Below, piece after piece: positions 15,573 to 22,002 of a stretch of 23,653 nt of DNA. The translations under genes and the position numbers were made by a program. The stretch's first letter is position 1; every line of letters begins with the position of its first letter. The notes beneath the pieces are model-generated. The model had not been told where the DNA came from and did no database searches. It saw only the letters and a list, made by a program, of their open reading frames with translations. The stretch is from CAZFZT01 sp964523675. Its GTDB lineage: Bacteria; Planctomycetota; Phycisphaerae; Phycisphaerales; SM1A02. The DNA lies in contig CAZFZT010000055.1 in assembly GCA_964523675.1 (NCBI GenBank), positions 1 through 23,653 of the forward strand, read 5' to 3'.

Positions 15573-16508
15573 CTATCGCAGCGTGCGCACCGCCGTGGGA
15601 ACCGCTTCAAGCAGATTCGCCGCGAGCATGCCCGCTTCGCCGTGCTCATCGCTCCAGCAGTCGGCCGCCAGGCCATGCACATGCACGCCCAGCCGCGCAC
15701 AATCAAAGAGCGAGAGCCCGCCCTGCTGCTGCGCGGTGATCTGCCGCGAACCCGCGCCGAGCGGCGCTTTGTAATGCTGCGCGATCAGACCCGCGATCAT
15801 GCCCGTGAGCACATCGCCGGTGCCGGCCGTGGCGAGTGCAGCGTTGCCTGTTTCGTTGGTCATCGTTTCGATCCCGTCGCTGATGATGGTGCGCGGTCCT
15901 TTCAACACCACAACGCATCCCAGCCGCTGCGCCAGCGCCCTCGCCGCATCCTCGCGCTTCACAGGATCATTCGGATCGCCATCAAGGCCCAGCGCGCTTG
16001 CCAGACGCGCGTACTCACCCGGATGAGGCGTGAGCACGGCGGGGGCGCGAAGATCACGGTGGAAATCGCGCGATGCGGCAAGCGCGTTGAGCGCATCGGC
16101 ATCGATCACCAGCGGCGTTTCATCCTGCGATACCAGCCGCGTCACGATCTGCTGCTGCGCCTCATCCGCGCCCAGACCCGGCCCGATCGCGATCACGCGG
16201 AAGCTGTTGATGTGCGCATCGAGCAGCTCAGCAACGTCGCTCGGCTTGAGCCGCCGCTGTTTATCTACAGGCAGCGCAAGCCCCGTCGCTGAGGGCGCGA
16301 TGATGAGCGCAGCCGCAACAATCGGCCGCGGCACCGCCAGCACCGCAAGACCGCAACCAACACGAAGCGCGCCAAGCGCCGCGAAGGCGGGCCCGCCGAT
16401 CATCACGCGCGGAGCAGCCGCCTGACCGCCAATGACGCACACCGTGCCGAACGTGCCCTTGTGGCCGTCGGCAGGTCGAGCGGGAAGTGATGGGAGGTTG
16501 GCAGGCAT
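15573..16508 (-). CDS. nnrD: ADP-dependent NAD(P)H-hydrate dehydratase
   Basis: The enzyme repairs damaged (hydrated) NADH and NADPH, restoring the cofactor with ADP (or ATP) as phosphate-bond donor. The 311-residue protein has the ribokinase-like motifs KGTFGTVCVIGG (17-28), VIAIGPGLGADE (105-116), VIDADALNAL (134-143), LTPHPGEYARL (159-169) and the anion hole/catalytic block ATAGTGDVLTGMIAGL (226-241) with Asp232. The usual form is ATGGTGDVLAG, so the second residue after AT is Ala where Gly is common. There is no fused epimerase (NnrE) domain, unlike E. coli YjeF. An in-frame ATG at 16604 exists, but the extra 32 residues are not conserved in style; ATG 16508 is preferred. A TACCAT box lies 15 bases ahead, further than at other genes here, and a long inverted repeat lies just upstream. 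Confidence 0.9.
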   Translation of the reverse strand: MPANLPSLPARPADGHKGTFGTVCVIGGQAAAPRVMIGGPAFAALGALRVGCGLAVLAVPRPIVAAALIIAPSATGLALPVDKQRRLKPSDVAELLDAHINSFRVIAIGPGLGADEAQQQIVTRLVSQDETPLVIDADALNALAASRDFHRDLRAPAVLTPHPGEYARLASALGLDGDPNDPVKREDAARALAQRLGCVVVLKGPRTIISDGIETMTNETGNAALATAGTGDVLTGMIAGLIAQHYKAPLGAGSRQITAQQQGGLSLFDCARLGVHVHGLAADCWSDEHGEAGMLAANLLEAVPTAVRTLR

Positions 16509-16555
16509 ATGCAGCGCGTGAGCATGGTACCGGCGCGTGGACACAACGTGAGCAG

Positions 16556-16673
16556 CAAAACAGAGCCGCGACGTAAAGGAGCGCTTCGTGGATGCGTGTG
16601 TCAACTTGATCGTCGCATCTGATGACGTTCCGGCGCGAAGGAGGCGCTCCCTAACGGTCGCGGCTCTGTTTTG
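16556..16673. repeat. Long inverted repeat
   Basis: CAAAACAGAGCCGCGAC (16556-16572) and its perfect reverse complement (16657-16673) give 17 paired bases. Inner arms GTAAAGGAGCGC (16573-16584) and the complement of 16644-16655 match at 10 of 12 positions. It lies between the nnrD promoter region and the porin terminator. Arms containing GAGCCGCGAC with GGGAGCGC resemble palindromic repeats I recall as common in planctomycete intergenic DNA; copy number cannot be judged here. Confidence 0.8.
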
Positions 16674-16691
16674 GGGTTCCGGGGGCGCATG

Positions 16692-16722
16692 AAAAAACCG
16701 ACCGGCGGTGAGGCCGGTCGGT
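16692..16722 (-). terminator. Intrinsic terminator of the porin gene
   Basis: On the minus strand, ACCGACCGGC (16722-16713) pairs perfectly with GCCGGTCGGT (16706-16697) around a six-base loop, followed by TTTTTT (16697-16692). It lies 29 bases after the porin stop. Confidence 0.92.
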
Positions 16723-16750
16723 GGTGGTTGAACAGTTACGCGTCTTGCGA

Positions 16751-18508
16751 TCAGAACGCGAGCTGGAGCTGCGAGCGGAAGACGAACTGGCCGTCGTCAC
16801 CGCCGAAGTCGGAGCGCCAACCGGTGCGGGTGTCAGTCACCTCGACGCGGTTGAAGGCATAGCCGATGTCGGTGGTCCACTTCGCGGAGTGGCCGGCGTC
16901 GGAGCCGAGCAGGTAGTGGTTGAAGCCGAAGGTGAGCAGGTGTAGTTCATCGAACGAGTACACCGGAACACCGAGGACGGTGAGGTCCGGGAGATCGAGG
17001 TCGGCATACTCATAGCGACCGAAGATTTCCCATTCCGGGGTCAGGTGGAAACCGCCCTGAACGATGGCACCGATCTGATCGAGATCGCTCATACCAGCGG
17101 TGTCGAAATCGAGGTTGCGGTAGATGAAGGCACCGTAGAGGTTAAAACCGCCGAACTTCGCCATACCGTCAACGGTGAGGCCAAGGACTTCGGTTTCGGG
17201 GAAAAACGCGGTGCCGTATTCACCGTCCTGGTAGTGGATTGCACCACCAATGCGGGCGGCGAACTCTTCGCCGGGCGCGCTGCGGAACTCATGGAACTGG
17301 TCCCAGTTGCCGGCGAGAAGGACTTCAGCGCGAGCGGTGAAGGACCACTCGGTGGAGCCACCGGTCGGGCCGTTGTTCCAGGGGGTATTGTCCTGGTTCA
17401 TGCCGTCGCTGAAGGAGGCCCAACCGCGGAACATGCCTTCGGGCTCCCATGCGACCATCACGCCCTGGCTGCGGCCGGTCGTGAAGTAGGAGTTGACGAG
17501 GGAGCGCTCGACGGCCTGCTGATAGCGGCTGTCAACGAGTTCCTCACCGAGGAACGGGAGTTTGAACTGGCCGATGATCATCTTGAAGCCATTGCCGTAG
17601 TCGTGGGCAATGTAAGCATCGCGAAGGGTGAATCCGCCAAAGGAGCCGAAGTCACCTTCGATGTGGTACTGCCAGTTCGGGTTGATGACGTGACCGGTGA
17701 ACCAGAGCTTGGTTCGGGCATTCTCGAAGCCGGAGCGGTGCTCGTCGCCCTCGGTGCCCACCGTCAGGTGCGGCATGAGGCCGAAGAGGTGTGATGCATG
17801 ACCGCCGAAGACATGAAGGCCAAGCAATTCACGAATCGCGGCCACGTTCGGCGTGAGTCCGAGGAAGAGCGCCTCGAGGGCTTCAACATCCGCGGGGTCG
17901 TTCAAATCAAAACCGAATTCACCAAGGAGATACGCCTCAAGATCAGCGTACGGACCGTTCGCATGGTTTGTGAGGAAATCGGCAAGATTCGTCTCGCCGG
18001 CATTGTCAAGCACTTCTGCTAGGGATTCACCGCCCTCATTATTGATTAGCGCAATCAGCGACCAATCACCGATACCAGCGTCCCACAAAAAATCCTCTGC
18101 AGCGAATCCACCTCCAAGTCCCGCAGCTCCCGTGGAGTGACCCTGATTGCTGTAGATCCAGCGGGTCTGAAGCTGTCCGTTGATTCGGAGCAGGAAGTTA
18201 CCGGTGGAGTCACCGATGGTGAAGCCGCCGTCGTAGCCGGCCTGCATTCCGGAGGAAAGAAGACTGGCGCGAGTGTCGGCGTCGGCGAGGACGTCGTGGA
18301 CGAGCGAGCGAATCTCGCCGGCCCTTTTCTCGGTTAGCCAGTTGTCGCCCTGTCGAGACTCCAGTTCGTTGATCTTGGACTGGAGTTGCTTGACCTGGGC
18401 ACGCAGATCGTCAGTGTTGGCATCCGTCGTGGTGTCTGCGATGGCGACGCCCGAGAGCGTCAGTGCAGCGGCACCGGCGAGGAGGCCTGCGCGCGTCGTA
18501 AGACTCAT
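16751..18508 (-). CDS. Outer-membrane porin (phosphate-selective porin-like) with inserted domain
   Basis: The 585-residue protein has a signal peptide (1-24, ending VAIA/D) and a coiled coil (about 33-52, LRAQVKQLQSKINELESR). A beta-barrel rich in alternating aromatic strands follows and ends QLQLAF with the C-terminal Phe needed for barrel assembly. Porin-O/P style blocks are LLRINGQLQTRWIYSNQ (106-122), GFENARTKLWFTGHV (260-274), DAYIAHDYGNGFKMIIGQFKLPF and the region GFNHYL to the end. Between the first two blocks, where related porins have a short loop, there is an acidic, Leu-rich insertion of roughly 130 residues (about 123-256). The insert uses codons such as CTA and AAT more than the rest of the gene, which favours CTC and AAC. 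A ribosome binding site (AGGAG) lies about nine bases before ATG 18508, and a strong terminator follows. Substrate is unknown. Confidence 0.88.
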   Translation of the reverse strand: MSLTTRAGLLAGAAALTLSGVAIADTTTDANTDDLRAQVKQLQSKINELESRQGDNWLTEKRAGEIRSLVHDVLADADTRASLLSSGMQAGYDGGFTIGDSTGNFLLRINGQLQTRWIYSNQGHSTGAAGLGGGFAAEDFLWDAGIGDWSLIALINNEGGESLAEVLDNAGETNLADFLTNHANGPYADLEAYLLGEFGFDLNDPADVEALEALFLGLTPNVAAIRELLGLHVFGGHASHLFGLMPHLTVGTEGDEHRSGFENARTKLWFTGHVINPNWQYHIEGDFGSFGGFTLRDAYIAHDYGNGFKMIIGQFKLPFLGEELVDSRYQQAVERSLVNSYFTTGRSQGVMVAWEPEGMFRGWASFSDGMNQDNTPWNNGPTGGSTEWSFTARAEVLLAGNWDQFHEFRSAPGEEFAARIGGAIHYQDGEYGTAFFPETEVLGLTVDGMAKFGGFNLYGAFIYRNLDFDTAGMSDLDQIGAIVQGGFHLTPEWEIFGRYEYADLDLPDLTVLGVPVYSFDELHLLTFGFNHYLLGSDAGHSAKWTTDIGYAFNRVEVTDTRTGWRSDFGGDDGQFVFRSQLQLAF

Positions 18509-18516
18509 GAGAAGAC

Positions 18517-18523
18517 TCTCCTA
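18517..18523 (-). promoter_or_regulatory. Ribosome binding site of the porin gene
   Basis: AGGAGAG on the minus strand, with about eight bases between it and ATG 18508. This is the second clear site in the window, at a gene with a long leader. Confidence 0.65.
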
Positions 18524-18628
18524 TCTGTCGGACGCTTTGGCTGACTCAAGGCCCGAGCGTCCCTGTTCATCCACCCGTCCGCCATCTCCTGCGACAACGA
18601 GCCGCAGCACGGACGAGAGTATCTTCAT

Positions 18629-18644
18629 TATCGACCGGTTGATA
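18629..18644. promoter_or_regulatory. Operator-like palindrome in the porin leader
   Basis: TATCGACCGGTTGATA is a 16-base palindrome with one mismatched pair (TATC.ACCGGT.GATA). It lies about 20 bases downstream of the proposed porin -10 box, so a bound protein would obstruct transcription. No regulator can be assigned. Confidence 0.35.
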
Positions 18645-18664
18645 CCGGCGAGTTGAAAGCGAGC

Positions 18665-18692
18665 ATGATACCTATGTCAAGTCGTTTGTCTA
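18665..18692 (-). promoter_or_regulatory. Candidate sigma-70-type porin promoter
   Basis: On the minus strand TAGACA (18692-18687) and TATCAT (18670-18665) are separated by 16 bases; each matches the consensus at 5 of 6 positions. An alternative TTGACA overlaps the spacer. The leader would be about 150 bases. Confidence 0.45.
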
Positions 18693-18740
18693 GTATCCAC
18701 CAAGATATTCACGACTTGTCGAGCGTCCCCCAAGCCGGCT

Positions 18741-18799
18741 CCCGGCCGAAATCCACTGCAACAGCAGCGGAATCAAGGGGTTGCAGTCCATCGGCCGGG
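18741..18799. repeat. Bipartite stem-loop
   Basis: CCCGGCCGA (18741-18749) pairs with TCGGCCGGG (18791-18799), and inside it ACTGCAAC (18755-18762) pairs with GTTGCAGT (18780-18787): 17 pairs with one small internal loop. A T7 run (18818-18824, plus) lies 18 bases beyond. No plus-strand gene is nearby, so it may shield the porin promoter from radA read-through, or be a repeat. Confidence 0.6.
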
Positions 18800-18925
18800 T
18801 AAGCGGCCGCCCGTGAGTTTTTTTCGCAACCTGCTTGTGATTCCTAACTTATCCTGACACAAAATCGGCACAATTCTTGGCCCGCTCCCACAAAACAGTC
18901 AAGTTCATCTCCAACACGGCCGGGG

Positions 18926-18960
18926 AACCGCAGATAAACGCGGACGGACGCAGATGCGGA
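18926..18960 (+). repeat. CGCAGAT-type dispersed repeat, copy A
   Basis: Units CGCAGATAAA, CGCGGACGGA and CGCAGATGCG follow each other at an interval of 10 to 11 bases. It belongs with copies at 19081-19120 (opposite strand) and 20657-20690. Confidence 0.65.
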
Positions 18961-19080
18961 GCTTCTCTTGCCAGTAGCCGCGTGCCGGAAGGCCGCGGTT
19001 GGGTCTGTCGGCGGGGTCCGGGCCAAACCGCGGGCCCGCCAGATATGCGACTGCCGCCACGCGGCTATTGCACGAATCAA

Positions 19081-19120
19081 TGCATAGATCAGCGTCTATC
19101 TGCGTGCATCTGCGGCTTTC
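19081..19120 (-). repeat. CGCAGAT-type dispersed repeat, copy B
   Basis: On the minus strand GCCGCAGATGCACGCAGATA continues with GACGCTGATC, with the same period as copy A. It overlaps the radA 3' end and encodes its last residues (KPQMHADRR). Confidence 0.65.
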
Positions 19121-20645
19121 GTTTCTGCGGTGATGGTGAAGGAGCAGGGCCGAGCAATTCGAGGGCCTCGGATATCGAGCGGACGCGAATCATCTGACCG
19201 GTATCACTCGTTGCGGCCGCCGGCGCGCCAGGCGGAGCGATGAGCGTTTGGTAGCCCAGCCGGGCGGCAGATTTTGCGCGTTGCTCAATCTGCTGGACCG
19301 CACGTATCTCTCCCCCGAGGCCGACCTCGCCGATCGCCGCCACGCCGGGGTTGAGCGCTCTTCCATAATGGGCCCCTGCGATGGCGAGCGCGATCGCCAA
19401 ATCCGCAGCCGGCTCGATGACCTTGAGACCTCCCACCGCTGAGGCGAAGACATCCTGATCCGCCAGCCGCAGCCCGCCATGCTTCTCCAGCACCGCAATC
19501 AGCATGGCCAGGCGATTGGCGTCGAGGCCTGAGGTCTTGCGCTTGGCGGAGCCGAGGAAACCCGCAGCGGTCAGGGCCTGGATTTCCACGAGCAGCGCGC
19601 GTGAGCCGTGCATGGCCGGGCAGATCACGGAGCCGGGTCGTGGTTGCTCTGAAGCGGCCTGCACCCGCGCCGCTTCATCGACTTCCTCCAGACCGGTGCC
19701 GGTCATCTCAAAGAGGCCGACTTCAAGCGTGGTGCCGTAGCGGTTCTTGATGCCGCGCACGACGCGGTATGAATGGTGGCGATCGCCCTCAAAGGTGAGG
19801 ACCGCATCGACGAGGTGTTCGAGGAGTTTCGGCCCGGCGAGCGAACCGTCCTTGGTGATGTGGCCGACGAGGACAATCGCCATCTGCGAGACCTTGGCGA
19901 GGTACACGAGTTCCATGCAGCACTGGCGCAGCTGCGTGACCGAGCCGGGCGAGGCGGGCAGGTCGGACTTGTAAATCATCTGGATGGAGTCGATCACGCA
20001 GATGCCGGGCCTGACTTTGCGCGCCTGCTCAACGATCCGGGCGAGGTTGGTGTCGGCGAGGACGTAGAGGTGATCCAAAGACGGTGGTACAGGTGTGAGA
20101 TCCGCCGTGGCGAATCCGTGACCTGTTCCACCGTTGAAGAGTCGTTCCGCGCGCAATCGCGTCTGATATGCCGACTCTTCGCTGGTGACATAAAGGACCG
20201 GGCGATCTCTTCTCGCCAGCCGCCCTGCCGCCTGGAGCATGAGGGTTGATTTGCCGATGCCGGGATCGCCGCCGAGCAGCACGACCGAGCCGGGGACGAG
20301 GCCGCCGCCAAGAACGCGATCGAGTTCCGTGATGGTGGTGGGCAGGCGCGAGACATCGGTGCATTCAATAGATGGCAAAGGGACTGCAAGGGCGTTTCGC
20401 ACGGGCGAGACGCCCGTGCCACCGTGGGCATTGCCGCCGCCTGCATCGTCGCCACTTGTTGTTGCTTCATGGCCCGCGCCGATCCAGCCCTCAGCGAGCG
20501 AAGCGTGGGCGGCTTCTGCAATCGGTTTGGGTTCAATGAACTTCTCCAGCGCATCCCACGTGCCGCAGTCGGGGCACTTGCCCATCCAGCGCGACTGCAC
20601 CGAGCCGCACGAACGGCAGATGAAATGCGTGCGCGACTTCGACAT
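19089..20645 (-). CDS. radA: DNA repair protein RadA (Sms)
   Basis: This RecA-like branch-migration helicase acts in recombination and repair. The 518-residue protein has a C4 zinc finger (CRSC at 10-13, CPDC at 24-27), Walker A GGDPGIGKST (125-134), Walker B VIDSIQ (217-222), the RadA motif KNRYG (300-304; Phe is more usual than Tyr) and a Lon-like C-terminal domain (about 335-500). Two stretches depart from the family: residues 75-85 (GGTGVSPVRNA) in the linker after the zinc finger, and 172-188 (GGTGHGFATADLTPVPP), each encoded by a palindromic DNA element. The tail KPQMHADRR comes from a dispersed repeat. The length exceeds the roughly 455 residues typical. The start is set at ATG 20645 because an upstream ATG (20681) would add residues encoded by repeat DNA, and a TACACT box lies six bases ahead of 20645. 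Confidence 0.95.
   Translation of the reverse strand: MSKSRTHFICRSCGSVQSRWMGKCPDCGTWDALEKFIEPKPIAEAAHASLAEGWIGAGHEATTSGDDAGGGNAHGGTGVSPVRNALAVPLPSIECTDVSRLPTTITELDRVLGGGLVPGSVVLLGGDPGIGKSTLMLQAAGRLARRDRPVLYVTSEESAYQTRLRAERLFNGGTGHGFATADLTPVPPSLDHLYVLADTNLARIVEQARKVRPGICVIDSIQMIYKSDLPASPGSVTQLRQCCMELVYLAKVSQMAIVLVGHITKDGSLAGPKLLEHLVDAVLTFEGDRHHSYRVVRGIKNRYGTTLEVGLFEMTGTGLEEVDEAARVQAASEQPRPGSVICPAMHGSRALLVEIQALTAAGFLGSAKRKTSGLDANRLAMLIAVLEKHGGLRLADQDVFASAVGGLKVIEPAADLAIALAIAGAHYGRALNPGVAAIGEVGLGGEIRAVQQIEQRAKSAARLGYQTLIAPPGAPAAATSDTGQMIRVRSISEALELLGPAPSPSPQKRKPQMHADRR
20083..20132. repeat. Palindromic element inside radA (element 2)
   Basis: A 50-base near-palindrome: GGTGGTACAGGT (20083-20094) pairs with ACCTGTTCCACC (20121-20132) at 11 of 12 positions. 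Inner arms GATCCGCC and GGCGAATC pair at 7 of 8. It encodes residues 172-188 of RadA in frame. Confidence 0.8.
20399..20419. repeat. Palindromic element inside radA (element 1)
   Basis: GCACGGGCG and CGCCCGTGC form a perfect nine-pair stem around AGA. With flanking CCACC it resembles a palindromic repeat I recall from planctomycete intergenic DNA. It encodes TGVSPVR of RadA in frame. Confidence 0.85.
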
Positions 20646-20651
20646 GCCCGA

Positions 20652-20657
20652 AGTGTA
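20652..20657 (-). promoter_or_regulatory. -10-like box of radA (leaderless)
   Basis: TACACT on the minus strand, six bases before ATG 20645; its first base touches repeat copy C. Confidence 0.5.
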
Positions 20658-20690
20658 CCGCAGATGGGCACAGAGACACACGGATCAGAA
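20657..20690 (+). repeat. CGCAGAT-type dispersed repeat, copy C
   Basis: ACCGCAGATGGGCACAGAGA followed by CACACGGATCAGAA, with the same 10 to 11 base period as copies A and B but more diverged. It fills the gap between the radA and HD-protein promoter boxes. Confidence 0.6.
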
Positions 20691-20709
20691 TCGCGTCGGG
20701 ATTTCTCAA

Positions 20710-20715
20710 TAGAAT
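20710..20715 (+). promoter_or_regulatory. -10-like box of the HD gene (leaderless)
   Basis: TAGAAT (5 of 6 matches to TATAAT), six bases before ATG 20722. Confidence 0.5.
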
Positions 20716-20721
20716 GCGCGC

Positions 20722-21225
20722 ATGGACGAAGGCCATCTCTGGCAGAAGGCAGCGGCGTTTTCCGCACGGGCGCATCGGGATCAAGTGCGCCGGGACGGTC
20801 GCACGCCGTATGCCTCGCATCCGGTGCGCGTCGCGCTGACGGTCGCTCTGGTGTTCGAGCAACGGGATGAACACATCCTCGCGGCCGCGCTGCTCCATGA
20901 CGTCATTGAAGACACGGAGGCGGATTACGATGATGTGCTTGAGTTGTGCGGCAAGCGCGTGGCGGACATCGTCGCTGCGCTCACCAAGGACATGCGCATG
21001 CTTGAAGAGGAGCGCGAGCCGGCGTACGACGCCCAGTTGGCGGCCGGGCCGTGGGAGGCGCGGCTGATCAAGCTTGCCGACGTGTACGACAACCTGATGG
21101 ATTCAGGCGAGAAGAAACGAACCTCAAAGATGCGCAGTAAAGCTGAGCGCGCGATCTCGCTCGCTGAAGGCGATCCGCGTCTTGAGAAGGCGCTGAGCGT
21201 TGTGCGAAAGCTTCTCGATACCTGA
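20722..21225 (+). CDS. HD-domain (p)ppGpp hydrolase-like protein (small alarmone hydrolase type)
   Basis: The 167-residue protein consists of a single HD domain of the RelA/SpoT hydrolase type. Visible are FSARAHRDQVRRDGRTPYASHP with His33, the HD motif with ED (LLHDVIEDT, His59-Asp60-Glu63-Asp64), LCGKRVADIVAALTKD and LIKLADVYDNL with Asp120 and Asn124. There is no synthetase, TGS or ACT domain, so a role in removing (p)ppGpp or a related alarmone (MESH1-like) is likely rather than synthesis. The HD, ED and KLAD-type positions needed for the manganese site are intact. It is divergent from radA by 76 bases and has a leaderless-type promoter box. Substrate could be another phosphorylated nucleotide. 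Confidence 0.85.
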   Translation: MDEGHLWQKAAAFSARAHRDQVRRDGRTPYASHPVRVALTVALVFEQRDEHILAAALLHDVIEDTEADYDDVLELCGKRVADIVAALTKDMRMLEEEREPAYDAQLAAGPWEARLIKLADVYDNLMDSGEKKRTSKMRSKAERAISLAEGDPRLEKALSVVRKLLDT

Positions 21226-21305
21226 ACCAGGCGGCGGAAGAAGCGGAGAAGCCGGCTTGCTCGCCGTAAGCAGCGCAGCGCTTTCGCTCAGGAGGCGCGA
21301 CCGAT

Positions 21306-21311
21306 TACCAT
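21306..21311 (+). promoter_or_regulatory. -10-like box of the YjbQ-family gene (leaderless)
   Basis: TACCAT, six bases before ATG 21318; TTCGCT lies 17 bases upstream as a weak -35. Confidence 0.4.
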
Positions 21312-21317
21312 CTCCGC

Positions 21318-21725
21318 ATGATTCAGCGCCTCACCATCAATACGGCCGGCAAGGGTCTGCACGAGATTACGGATCAGGTGCGAAGGGCAACGCGCGAATC
21401 GCGGACTGCTGAAGGGCTCTGCACGATCTTCATCCGCCACACGTCCGCAAGTCTTACCATCCAGGAAAACGCGGATCCCTCGGCAAGGCGTGACCTTGAA
21501 GCATGGCTGGAGCGGCTTGTTCCTGAGAATGATCCGATGTACACCCACACAAGCGAAGGACCGGATGACATGCCGGCGCACATCAAGGCGATCCTGACAG
21601 CGACGTCAGTGGCGATCCCGATCGTTGAGGGCGAGCTCGCGCTCGGCACCTGGCAAGGCATCTATCTCTGGGAGCACCGCCACGGCCGACATTCACGGAG
21701 CATTGTGGTGCATGTGAGCGCGTAG
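21318..21725 (+). CDS. YjbQ/UPF0047 family protein
   Basis: The 135-residue protein matches the small single-domain YjbQ family throughout. Blocks are LCTIFIRHTSASLTIQENAD with the conserved His and Asn, DPMYTHTSEGPDDMPAHIKA with two conserved histidines, and LGTWQGIYLWEHR near the end. Members have been reported to have weak thiamin-phosphate synthase activity, but the physiological role is not settled. The histidine set is consistent with a metal-binding trimer, as known for the family. It is 92 bases downstream of the HD gene and converges with flbD. Confidence 0.92.
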   Translation: MIQRLTINTAGKGLHEITDQVRRATRESRTAEGLCTIFIRHTSASLTIQENADPSARRDLEAWLERLVPENDPMYTHTSEGPDDMPAHIKAILTATSVAIPIVEGELALGTWQGIYLWEHRHGRHSRSIVVHVSA

Positions 21726-21772
21726 ATCAGAATGTCGAGCCCACTGGAGCGAGGTTGCTTCGGAATGGGCTG

Positions 21773-21970
21773 TCATGTTGGCGGAACCATGCGGCGAAGG
21801 TGGCGGCCGTACTCGATGCACTTGGCGACGATCTCGCCCATGGATTCACGGACGATGAGATGATCGCCGTTGACCAGTTTGATCGTCGTATCGGGGTTCT
21901 CCTCAATCGTGCGGATGAGGTCCGCGTTGACGACCATCGGCGTTCCATTGAGTCGCGTGACCGTAATCAT
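21773..21970 (-). CDS. flbD: Flagellar protein FlbD
   Basis: The 65-residue protein is the full length of the family: MITVTRLNGTPMVVNADLIR opens it, with IEENPDTTIKLVNGDHLIVRES in the middle. FlbD-type small proteins lie next to flgE in many flagellar clusters, and their exact role is poorly defined. It begins 32 bases after the flgE stop on the same strand, so the two are probably cotranscribed. No Shine-Dalgarno or TANNNT box is seen at its start. It is the last gene of this operon within the window, since the next gene converges. Confidence 0.9.
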   Translation of the reverse strand: MITVTRLNGTPMVVNADLIRTIEENPDTTIKLVNGDHLIVRESMGEIVAKCIEYGRHLRRMVPPT

Positions 21971-22002
21971 CGCTCATGCCGTTACGACGGTGCGCGCCAA
22001 TG

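Larger units (their letters stand above)
18509..19088. other. Gene-free porin-radA gap
   Basis: No coding frame is supported. The porin promoter, operator-like palindrome, a bipartite stem-loop and one copy of a CGCAGAT-type repeat lie here; a second copy starts at 19081 and runs into radA. The 18700-18920 part holds nothing else I can name. Confidence 0.6.

Noticed and set aside
17045..17794. 249-codon plus-strand frame opposite the porin
   Set aside because: It arises from the codon bias of the highly biased porin gene and has no recognisable domain.
18866..18880. Possible sigma-54 promoter (GGCAC, five bases, TTGG)
   Set aside because: The -12 element lacks the essential GC, and no plus-strand gene follows.
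21739..21773. AGCCCA/TGGGCT hairpin between yjbQ and flbD
   Set aside because: The stem is only six pairs, has a large loop and lacks a T-run on either strand.
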